From contig CP070628.1 of NCBI GenBank assembly GCA_020355985.1, positions 1,707,443 to 1,715,838 of the forward strand: a DNA stretch of 8,396 nucleotides, written 5' to 3'. This DNA is from Nitrospirota bacterium (lineage in GTDB: Bacteria > Nitrospirota > Nitrospiria > Nitrospirales > UBA8639). The position numbers and the translations under genes were made by a program. The notes under the pieces were generated by a model that was given only the letters and a program-made list of their open reading frames with translations, made no database searches and had not been told where the DNA came from. Below, in pieces: positions 1-5,833 of the stretch (the stretch's first letter is position 1; the number at the start of each line of letters is the position of its first letter).

Positions 1-38
1 AGCAAGAAGGCCACCAGACGAGAGAGACAGAGAACCAA

Positions 39-50
39 AAACAATTGTTT
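39..50. repeat. 12-bp perfect palindrome just downstream of lpxI
   Basis: AAACAATTGTTT is a perfect palindrome five bases beyond the lpxI stop codon. With no spare loop bases it would form only a weak four-pair RNA hairpin. Although T residues follow it in the lpxI reading direction, it is too AT-rich to be called an intrinsic terminator. It could be a protein-binding site for the next gene or chance. The remaining bases of 1-54 contain no gene that I can support. Confidence 0.3.
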
Positions 51-54
51 ACAC

Positions 55-900
55 TTAAATTGAACCCGAAGTCGCTTTCCCAACAATCGAAATCCCAGCA
101 TCATTCGCCTGAGACAAAACATCGTCGCGATCGATAATGACCGTCTTCCCAGCTTCTATCGCCAACACAGTCGCATGAACGGAGGCCATGGTTTGAATCG
201 TTTGCGGGCCGATAGCCGGCAAATCAAAGCGCAAATCTTGCTGAGGCTTGGTCCGCTTAATCACTACCGCACCCTTGCCTCCCAGCTTGCCGCCACGAGT
301 AATGGCCTCATCCGTCCCTTCGACGGCTTCCACCGATACAATCACTCGATTTTTGACCACCACACATTGTCCAATATCCAACCTGTCTAATGTTTCCAAT
401 GTTTCCCATCCAAACTGAATGTCTTCTTCCTCTTTTTTGTTGGGCTTCTTGGCTGTCAAATACCCTTCCTCGGCTAAAATATCTTGCAGCCCAAAGGTCG
501 AGTCCAGAATTTCAATTCCTTCACGCTCCAACTCACCAGCGACGGCGCGAAGAATGTCATCGTCTTTCCAATGTTTCAGGCGGCTAAAAATAGCCAGCGC
601 TCGGAGATCAGGGCGGAGGGTGGTAAACACATTGGTTTTTTTAATTCCGCCTAGCATGACCGCTTGGCCAACCCCATCTTGCTTTAATGCTGTTAGCGCT
701 TTCCCAAACTGTCCAATTTTAAGCCAATGAATATGTTCGACGTAGGATTCAAGTTCCGGAAGGGTAGTACCCACATGGGCAATAGCTGAAACCGTAAACC
801 CTAACCGACGAACATTGTCCGCAAAAATGATGGGGAAACGCCCATCTCCTGCAATCAATCCAATGCGTTTGCCATTCTCAGATTGATTCACAGAAGGCAC
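55..900 (-). CDS. lpxI: UDP-2,3-diacylglucosamine pyrophosphohydrolase LpxI (DUF1009 family)
   Basis: LpxI hydrolyses UDP-2,3-diacylglucosamine to lipid X and UMP, the fourth step of lipid A synthesis, at the cytoplasmic face of the inner membrane. It replaces the unrelated LpxH in several lineages. The 281-residue protein is close to the roughly 280 residues usual for the family. Visible family features are the N-terminal glycine-rich segment GLIAGDGRFP (residues 14-23), an EGTDEAITRGG stretch (194-204) and the C-terminal block KPQQDLRFDLPAIGP (218-232), with Asp222 and Asp226 as conserved acidic residues of the catalytic domain. The start is GTG at 900, directly preceded by an in-frame TGA, so the protein cannot begin further upstream; a second GTG at 891 is the alternative. 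Both lack a strong ribosome binding site. The gene follows lpxA by 20 nt and is probably co-transcribed with it. The family call is firm and the exact start is not. Confidence 0.93.
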   Translation of the reverse strand: MPSVNQSENGKRIGLIAGDGRFPIIFADNVRRLGFTVSAIAHVGTTLPELESYVEHIHWLKIGQFGKALTALKQDGVGQAVMLGGIKKTNVFTTLRPDLRALAIFSRLKHWKDDDILRAVAGELEREGIEILDSTFGLQDILAEEGYLTAKKPNKKEEEDIQFGWETLETLDRLDIGQCVVVKNRVIVSVEAVEGTDEAITRGGKLGGKGAVVIKRTKPQQDLRFDLPAIGPQTIQTMASVHATVLAIEAGKTVIIDRDDVLSQANDAGISIVGKATSGSI

Positions 901-920
901 TCAGGTGACCAATCAATTCA

Positions 921-1730
921 TTATTCTTCATCGTCATCTAACTCTCGAGAGGAAACTTGGCATATTCCTCGGCTAGTACTTTCAAGAAAAGTCAACAAAC
1001 TCAAGACATCAGTGCTCTCTCCATATTCATTTCTCGCCAACTTAATCGCCTCTTGAAGACGATGGCCTTGCCGAAATAACAGCTCAAAGGCGGCCTTCAG
1101 AGTCGCCATTCGCACAGCCGAAAATCCATGGCGTCGTAAGGCTATCGTATTCAGACCAAACATCTGCGCCCGATATCCTCCGGCAGCTCGTACAAACGGG
1201 GGCACATCCCGCCCCAATGCCGAACAGCCGCCAACCATGGCATATTCCCCAATCCTGACATATTGATGCACTCCCACCAATCCTCCAATCACAACTGAAT
1301 TCCCCACCGAAACATGTCCAGCTAAATTCGCAGCATTGGCCATCACAATATAATTGCCAAGCTCACAATCGTGCGCCACGTGCGTGTAGGCCATCAAAAA
1401 ATTATGATGTCCAATTCTGGTAATTCCACTCCCAAACGCTGTACCACGGTTAATCGTCACATTTTCCCGAATAATATTATGATCACCAATTGTGACTTTG
1501 GTGGGTTCATCTTTATATTGCAAATGCTGGGGAGGAGTGCCAATGGATACAAAGGGAGAAATCCGACAACACCGTCCAATTTCCGTATGACCCTCTATAC
1601 ATACGTGCGGCAACAATTCGGTTTGATCACCTATGGTGACATGTTCACCAACGACACAATAAGGGCCAATAACCACATCTTCTCCAACGTTCGCTTTCGG
1701 ATGCACAATCGCTGAAGGATGAATGTTCAT
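921..1730 (-). CDS. lpxA: Acyl-ACP--UDP-N-acetylglucosamine O-acyltransferase LpxA
   Basis: LpxA transfers a 3-hydroxyacyl chain from acyl carrier protein to UDP-GlcNAc, the first step of lipid A synthesis, as a cytoplasmic homotrimer. The 269 residues compare with 262 in E. coli. Residues 1 to about 185 are left-handed beta-helix hexapeptide repeats (for example IGPYCVVGEHVTIG), followed by the alpha-helical C-terminal domain. Aligned by eye with E. coli at a constant offset of five residues, the catalytic base His125 is His120 (in THVAHDC), His144 is His139 and His160 is His155. The chain-length ruler Gly173 is Gly168 (in MVGGCS), predicting a long (C14-like) hydroxyacyl chain. E. coli His99 is Asn94 here. 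The C-terminus ends in an acidic DDDEE-type tail. The start is ATG at 1730 with only a weak GAGA-like upstream signal. It lies 83 nt after fabZ and 20 nt before lpxI, the usual lipid A cluster setting. Confidence 0.97.
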   Translation of the reverse strand: MNIHPSAIVHPKANVGEDVVIGPYCVVGEHVTIGDQTELLPHVCIEGHTEIGRCCRISPFVSIGTPPQHLQYKDEPTKVTIGDHNIIRENVTINRGTAFGSGITRIGHHNFLMAYTHVAHDCELGNYIVMANAANLAGHVSVGNSVVIGGLVGVHQYVRIGEYAMVGGCSALGRDVPPFVRAAGGYRAQMFGLNTIALRRHGFSAVRMATLKAAFELLFRQGHRLQEAIKLARNEYGESTDVLSLLTFLESTSRGICQVSSRELDDDEE

Positions 1731-1813
1731 AACAATCTCATTTCATGTATGTAAAAAATTGGCAACTCCACAAACGTCAGCATGAGGTAAATAAACCCTT
1801 GCACTCTTTTAAT

Positions 1814-2260
1814 TTAGGTTTCATCTTTTACCATAGCTGTCATTTCTGCTTCACACACTAATGATGCGTCGACAGAAATGCGCCCAGCCATTTTCCAGAA
1901 CGGGTCTTTTCTTCGCACAACGGCAACTTCCACACGCAACTGATCACCCGGAACAACCGGACGACGGAATTTCGCTTTTTCGATCCCGGTGAGGAAGACC
2001 GTAGGGCGTCCTTTTCCTTCCGCCGTTTTCCGGGCCAACACACCACCAACTTGTGCCATGACTTCTAAAAGCAAAACCCCTGGCATAATCGGTTGCCCAG
2101 GGAAATGTCCCTGGAAAAATTGTTCATTCGCCGTGACATTCTTGATTCCCACAATTCGCTTCGCTTCCTCTAGCTCAATAATCCGATCAACTAACAAGAA
2201 CGGATACCGATGTGGAAGCAATGCTTGGATATCAAGGATATTTAGCTCGTCTTGAGCCAT
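1814..2260 (-). CDS. fabZ: 3-hydroxyacyl-[acyl-carrier-protein] dehydratase FabZ
   Basis: FabZ dehydrates 3-hydroxyacyl-ACP to trans-2-enoyl-ACP in type II fatty acid elongation in the cytoplasm. It competes with LpxA for 3-hydroxyacyl-ACP, which explains why the two genes are adjacent. The 148-residue protein is a single hot-dog fold of typical length. The motif LLPHRYPFLLVDRI (residues 14-27) is followed by the active-site segment GHFPGQPIMPGVLLLEVMAQ (51-70), with catalytic His52 and Glu66. The start is ATG at 2260, backed by the best ribosome binding site in the window (AAGGAG, eight bases upstream). The gene lies 86 nt downstream of skp, with a possible promoter in the gap. No lpxD separates it from skp, unlike the common arrangement. 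Confidence 0.97.
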   Translation of the reverse strand: MAQDELNILDIQALLPHRYPFLLVDRIIELEEAKRIVGIKNVTANEQFFQGHFPGQPIMPGVLLLEVMAQVGGVLARKTAEGKGRPTVFLTGIEKAKFRRPVVPGDQLRVEVAVVRRKDPFWKMAGRISVDASLVCEAEMTAMVKDET

Positions 2261-2268
2261 ACGAGTAT

Positions 2269-2274
2269 CTCCTT
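2269..2274 (-). promoter_or_regulatory. Ribosome binding site of fabZ
   Basis: AAGGAG on the minus strand, eight bases before the ATG at 2260, is a near-ideal Shine-Dalgarno sequence and fixes the fabZ start. It stands out because the other genes here have weak or no recognisable sites. Confidence 0.85.
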
Positions 2275-2311
2275 CTTCCTTAGCGTTTCACCGATTCACG
2301 ATAGTAAGACA

Positions 2312-2340
2312 ATTATAACCCAAAACATTGCTGGTCTTTA
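2312..2340 (-). promoter_or_regulatory. Possible internal promoter for fabZ-lpxA-lpxI
   Basis: On the minus strand a perfect TATAAT (2317 to 2312) is preceded at 17 bases by TAAAGA (2340 to 2335), which matches TTGACA at only three of six positions. Transcription would begin near 2305, about 45 nt before the fabZ start. It lies in the 86-nt gap after skp. The -10 box is good and the -35 weak, so this is a candidate for supplementary transcription of the distal genes, not an established promoter. Confidence 0.35.
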
Positions 2341-2346
2341 CGGGAC

Positions 2347-2937
2347 TCAAGATTCATTACTCATCAGGTTCAGGGTCTGAATGACATCAGTCGTAATATC
2401 CCAACTCTGCTGGAAGAACAACGTACCGGAGGTAGGTCCATGCTCCAGCACCAACCCTAAATTTCGCTCACTTGCAATCTGAGCAACGACCTCTCCCACT
2501 TCACGGCGAAATTGGCTTTGCAATTCTACCTGTTTTTCTTGAACCTCACGATTCAGATCGGCAACTTTTTGTTGATAGGTTGCCATTTTTTGACGAAATT
2601 GCTCTTCCTTCAATTGTCTAGCTGATTGGCTGAGAACCGTCATTTGTGCCCGCAATGCATCTTCTAGGTTACGCAGTTCTTTCTGCTCCAATTCCACTAA
2701 CGCCTGCCGATCTTTCATAAAGGCTTCGAGCGTATCAGATAGCTGCTGTCCTTTGTCTGTTTCTTGTAAAATTCGTTGAGGGTCAACCACTCCGATAACA
2801 AGTGCTGAATGAACTTCGCTATTTACGGGAGCGCAACTCCAAAGCCCGATACTGAGAAACAACAGGATGATGATGAGCTTAGCGCCTATCCTCAATGCCC
2901 CGTCCATTTGCCTATCGCTTAACCTATCGCGCTGCAT
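2347..2937 (-). CDS. skp: OmpH/Skp-family periplasmic chaperone, possibly a lipoprotein
   Basis: Skp/OmpH proteins form trimeric, jellyfish-shaped periplasmic chaperones that hold unfolded outer-membrane proteins for delivery to BamA. The 196-residue product has a hydrophobic leader (LIIILLFLSIGLW, residues 21-33) followed by Cys35. It then has the family start VIGVVDPQRILQETDKGQQL (48-67), a long charged coiled-coil (about 68-150) and the closing strand-helix region NLGLVLEHG...DITTDVIQTLN. The segment LWSC before the mature part resembles a lipobox, though Trp at -2 is atypical. The start is uncertain. ATG at 2937 has AGGA directly abutting it, too close to act well. ATG at 2907 (residue 11) would give a more ordinary leader with the cysteine at position 25. 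The gene is 31 nt downstream of bamA, the classic bamA-skp pairing. Confidence 0.9.
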   Translation of the reverse strand: MQRDRLSDRQMDGALRIGAKLIIILLFLSIGLWSCAPVNSEVHSALVIGVVDPQRILQETDKGQQLSDTLEAFMKDRQALVELEQKELRNLEDALRAQMTVLSQSARQLKEEQFRQKMATYQQKVADLNREVQEKQVELQSQFRREVGEVVAQIASERNLGLVLEHGPTSGTLFFQQSWDITTDVIQTLNLMSNES

Positions 2938-2968
2938 TCCTAATCATTTCTGTATGCTTGAACCCAAC

Positions 2969-5233
2969 CTAAAACACTGATCCAACGGAAAATTCAAATA
3001 CCCAATCTTTGTCCTTCGATGGTCCATCTAGAGGACGACCAAACGCAGCCCGAAGAGGTCCAAAGGGTGAAAGCCATCTCACTTCCACGCCCGCAGCCGC
3101 TCGGAGATCTAAATCCAAACTATCTCCTTCAGCAAATCCCTTTCCATAGTCGAAAAAAAGGACGCCGTTCAACTTGGCATCTGACAACAATGGAAAAATC
3201 AAATCGTTATTCATTATTAATTGTTTATTGCCCCCCTCGGGGTCGTTTCCATCGGTCACGGGCCCGGCACGGCCGAATTTAAATCCCCGCACGGTATTAA
3301 TGCCGCCCACATAAAAGAACTCAGAAATAGGGAAATCCTCCCCATCATATCCTGATCCATATCCAATCCGCCCTCGAATGGCATGACGAAAATCCCAAAA
3401 CGGTAATGGCGTATATCTCAAGGCATCGAAGGACACACTATAAAAATTATTGGATCCCCCAAGTTTATCTGTCCCAAAACTCGTGCGGACACCGACTCGA
3501 GATCCGCTTCTAGGATCTAAGTAAAAATCGCGTGAATCTCGGAACAGGCTGGCACGAAATCCAGTCGTGGATTGAGTGCCTTCCTGATCTTGGATGATAT
3601 CGTTGGCATCGTCATCCACATCATCAATCTTGATTTTTTCAGCAACAAAGGTAAAGGTTCCCGTCAGGAATTCCGAGAAACCCCGACCAAACGTCAGATT
3701 CGCCCCCTTCTTTTTTTCAAGGTAAGTCAAGAAATCCGTGCGCGAGCTGAACACATCAGTTTGGAAAGAGGTTAACGTATCAAAAATCGCCGGATTGCGA
3801 AAGGTAATAGTCCCAATGGTTCGCCGCCCTCCTAACTGCCCACGGATCCTAGCCATATACCCGCGCCCTAAAAAATTTCCTTCTGTAATATCCGCAATGA
3901 GGGTGAACTGATCCAGCGTGCTAAAGCCGCCACCAATGCTAAAGGATCCCGTTGGTTTTTCTTTTACTTTGACATCTAAGTCCACTTCTCCAGGAGAAAT
4001 TTGTTTAGGTAAAATTTCGACGGTTTCAAAAAAGTTTAAATTATTCAACCGCTCAAAACTTCGTTTAATAGCGGGAGAATCGATCATGTCTCGTTCATCC
4101 AAACGCAATTCTCGCCGAATGACATTGTCACGAGTTTTGTTATTCCCGGTAATGCGAATATTCTTAATTCGCACCATTTCTCCCTCATCAATAACAAAAA
4201 TAATCCGGGCACTTCGGGTTGTTCGATCAGGCTCAATTGACGGATTTACTTCAGTAAACGCATACCCTTGACTCCCATAAAGATCTGTCAAGCGGGTAAT
4301 CTCGTCTCGAATCCTAGCCCGCTGAAAAACATGTCCAGATTGAATAGCAAGCCCTTCCTGTAATTCCTCCTCAGAAAATAGGCTATTCCCCTCATACTGA
4401 ACCTGACTCAGAATATAAGGCTCTCCCTCTACAATGGGGAAAATAAGCGTAAACCATTCCTTCTTTTCATCTAAATCTATACGAGGCAGGCCTACTTGAA
4501 TATCTAAATACCCTTTATTCATATAGATTTCCTTGACCCGTTCGACATCATTCGATATTTCCTCTCGTCGCAAAACACCGCGATCAGAGAAAAGAGACCA
4601 AAGCCAATGGTATTCTTGATTGGCCATTAGCTTTGACAATTCTTTATCCTCTAGGACGTTTTTTCCCTCAAATATTATGGTTTTGATATAGGCTTTCTGT
4701 CCTTCCTCGATAAAATAGGTAAGGCGAGCTTGGCCCTCCTCAACTAAATCAACAATCGGAATGATTTGCACATCATAGTACCCTTTTTCCTCGTATAATT
4801 TCCGGAAATTCTCAACGGAAACTTTCACTTGCTCCTGATCAAGGAATGTCTGATTTCTAATGGTATTTTTCTCACCAAGGTTATCATCAGATAATTCGTC
4901 GTTTCCGTCATAAACCACTTCCACCGTAAAAGGTTTTTCTTTAACCCGAAATGCCACAACCACCCCATCGGTAGCCACATCAGTTGACACATCTACTTCT
5001 TCAAAAAACCCCATACTATAGATTTGCTGAATTTGCTGACGGACCCGATCCTTGGAAAATGGGTCGCCTATTTTCAGCGACAATTGGCCAACAATCGCCT
5101 GAGTTTCAATATGACGATTCCCCTCTACTTTGATGTGCTGGATTCGATTGCCTGGAAGCTGGGCCCATAAGAGGCCCTCAAAAGCCAAAAACACAATCAG
5201 AGCAGAACCAAGAAATCGCAGAATCATGGACAT
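2969..5233 (-). CDS. bamA: Outer membrane protein assembly factor BamA (Omp85)
   Basis: BamA is the core of the outer-membrane insertase that folds beta-barrel proteins. From the ATG at 5233 it has 754 residues, within the usual BamA range. A signal peptide (about 1-24, ending LLWA before QLPG) leads into five POTRA domains: roughly 30-101, 102-181, 182-270, 271-352 and 353-427. The C-terminal barrel follows (about 428-754), with the conserved loop-6 VRGF motif (Arg649) and a terminal phenylalanine typical of the beta-signal. An acidic stretch at about 536-552 is probably an extracellular loop. The frame stays open upstream to 5341 (TTG, with an ATG at 5305). I prefer 5233 because it places the signal peptide at the N-terminus; ATG at 5227 is equally possible. 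No candidate start has a clear Shine-Dalgarno sequence. It is the first gene of the minus-strand operon. Confidence 0.96.
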   Translation of the reverse strand: MSMILRFLGSALIVFLAFEGLLWAQLPGNRIQHIKVEGNRHIETQAIVGQLSLKIGDPFSKDRVRQQIQQIYSMGFFEEVDVSTDVATDGVVVAFRVKEKPFTVEVVYDGNDELSDDNLGEKNTIRNQTFLDQEQVKVSVENFRKLYEEKGYYDVQIIPIVDLVEEGQARLTYFIEEGQKAYIKTIIFEGKNVLEDKELSKLMANQEYHWLWSLFSDRGVLRREEISNDVERVKEIYMNKGYLDIQVGLPRIDLDEKKEWFTLIFPIVEGEPYILSQVQYEGNSLFSEEELQEGLAIQSGHVFQRARIRDEITRLTDLYGSQGYAFTEVNPSIEPDRTTRSARIIFVIDEGEMVRIKNIRITGNNKTRDNVIRRELRLDERDMIDSPAIKRSFERLNNLNFFETVEILPKQISPGEVDLDVKVKEKPTGSFSIGGGFSTLDQFTLIADITEGNFLGRGYMARIRGQLGGRRTIGTITFRNPAIFDTLTSFQTDVFSSRTDFLTYLEKKKGANLTFGRGFSEFLTGTFTFVAEKIKIDDVDDDANDIIQDQEGTQSTTGFRASLFRDSRDFYLDPRSGSRVGVRTSFGTDKLGGSNNFYSVSFDALRYTPLPFWDFRHAIRGRIGYGSGYDGEDFPISEFFYVGGINTVRGFKFGRAGPVTDGNDPEGGNKQLIMNNDLIFPLLSDAKLNGVLFFDYGKGFAEGDSLDLDLRAAAGVEVRWLSPFGPLRAAFGRPLDGPSKDKDWVFEFSVGSVF

Positions 5234-5487
5234 AAGTGGGGGAAAGAGATCATGATTCCATTGCCTTGAAACAGAAGCACTTAACCCCGAGACGTGTTGA
5301 AGCATAAACCGTTTCAGATAAGGTAGAGAAACATGCAACAAGAATGTTCAGAAGCGGTACTATAAAGGATCAACAGGAGACGTGACGGTTTTTTTGAATG
5401 GATCCCCTAACGTGAAATTGTAACGATTGCAATAAACCTGGGGAGGAACCCCAATCCAGCGGTCGGGAATTCTGTGAAAAACTGATG

Positions 5488-5517
5488 ATTATATTCATGA
5501 AACCGATTCCTTGTAAA
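5488..5517 (-). promoter_or_regulatory. Candidate sigma70-type promoter of the bamA-skp-fabZ-lpxA-lpxI operon
   Basis: On the minus strand TTTACA (5517 to 5512, five of six matches to TTGACA) is followed after 18 bases by a perfect TATAAT (5493 to 5488). Transcription would start near 5481, giving a leader of about 250 nt to the preferred bamA ATG at 5233. It is the best minus-strand promoter match I found upstream of bamA. Confidence 0.55.
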
Positions 5518-5544
5518 GCTAAGCCAACCAAAGACCTCAGTTCT

Positions 5545-5554
5545 GTCGTACGAC
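5545..5554. promoter_or_regulatory. 10-bp palindrome between the divergent promoters
   Basis: GTCGTACGAC is a perfect inverted repeat lying between the two outward-facing candidate promoters, about 30 bases upstream of each -35 box. This position suits a shared operator, but a 10-bp palindrome is not rare by chance in a gap of this size and no regulator gene is nearby. Confidence 0.25.
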
Positions 5555-5579
5555 TCATGAAACTAGTACACAATTCAAC

Positions 5580-5609
5580 TTGACAACTTTTTTCACCTTC
5601 TCCTAGTAT
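5580..5609 (+). promoter_or_regulatory. Candidate promoter of lon
   Basis: A perfect TTGACA (5580-5585) is followed after 18 bases by TAGTAT (5604-5609, four of six matches to TATAAT). Transcription would begin near 5616, giving a leader of about 218 nt before the lon ATG. The sequence also partly resembles a sigma32-type heat-shock promoter, with CTTGACA at 5579 and CTCCTAGT at 5600 separated by 14 bases. The second half fits poorly, so a housekeeping promoter is the simpler reading. Confidence 0.5.
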
Positions 5610-5650
5610 CGAAAAGCGTTTGTTAAGAAAGTCGATTTTCTTATTTTCCC

Positions 5651-5675
5651 TCAAAATCAAGCTCAAGATTCAAGC
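5651..5675. repeat. Short imperfect TCAA array in the lon leader
   Basis: Four TCAA-containing units follow each other (TCAAAA, TCAAGC, TCAAGA, TTCAAGC) with starts spaced at six to seven bases. On the other strand this reads as repeated CTTGA. It begins about 35 bases downstream of the expected lon transcription start. It may be a binding site or simple low-complexity sequence. Confidence 0.35.
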
Positions 5676-5833
5676 CTTCAGATGATAGCATCAAATTCAG
5701 TAGTTCCAACAAAAATCTTTAATGCGGGTTCCTTCCTTCTTAATCCTCATTCTCTTTTTTAAAAGGATTTCTCAAAAGCTCTCATAACATGCTGCGTATT
5801 GGCCACAATCATGAATCCCACGGATAACCTCGT

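Larger units (their letters stand above)
5342..5833. other. Divergent intergenic region between the bamA operon and lon
   Basis: This gap of nearly 500 bases holds no protein gene that I can support. It contains oppositely directed candidate promoters, a palindrome between them and, to the right, a short TCAA array. Smaller structures are an inverted repeat TGGGG-N5-CCCCA at 5439-5453, which would be a hairpin in the bamA leader; TAAGAAA-N6-TTTCTTA at 5624-5643; AATCCT...AGGATT at 5742-5769; and a pyrimidine-rich run at about 5729-5760 in the lon leader. A minus-strand TATAGT at 5359-5364 is another possible -10 box but has no convincing -35. No CIRCE heat-shock element (TTAGCACTC-N9-GAGTGCTAA) is present. 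Confidence 0.7.

Noticed and set aside
1..44. Hydrophobic minus-strand frame from a TTG at 44 to the window edge, resembling a signal peptide
   Set aside because: It has only 14 codons, a rare start codon and no ribosome binding site. The CT-rich sequence gives Leu-rich translation by composition alone.
1731..1813. Possible promoter ahead of lpxA (minus-strand TTGCCA)
   Set aside because: No acceptable -10 box lies 15-18 bases downstream of the TTGCCA.
3579..3645. Very acidic Asp-rich stretch in the BamA barrel region
   Set aside because: An acidic loop at this point is familiar in BamA proteins of several lineages, so it is not a distinctive insertion.
5495..5563. Direct repeat TCATGAAAC at 5495-5503 and 5555-5563
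   Set aside because: A 9-base repeat is about as likely as not by chance in a region of nearly 500 bases, and only one copy overlaps a promoter.
5370..5666. 98-residue minus-strand open frame in the intergenic region
   Set aside because: It has no domain, no ribosome binding site and irregular composition. The candidate bamA promoter lies inside it, so it is most likely a chance frame.
5342..5833. Search for a heat-shock CIRCE element or strong sigma32 promoter upstream of lon
   Set aside because: No CIRCE inverted repeat is present and the sigma32-like match at 5579-5607 is poor in its -10 half.
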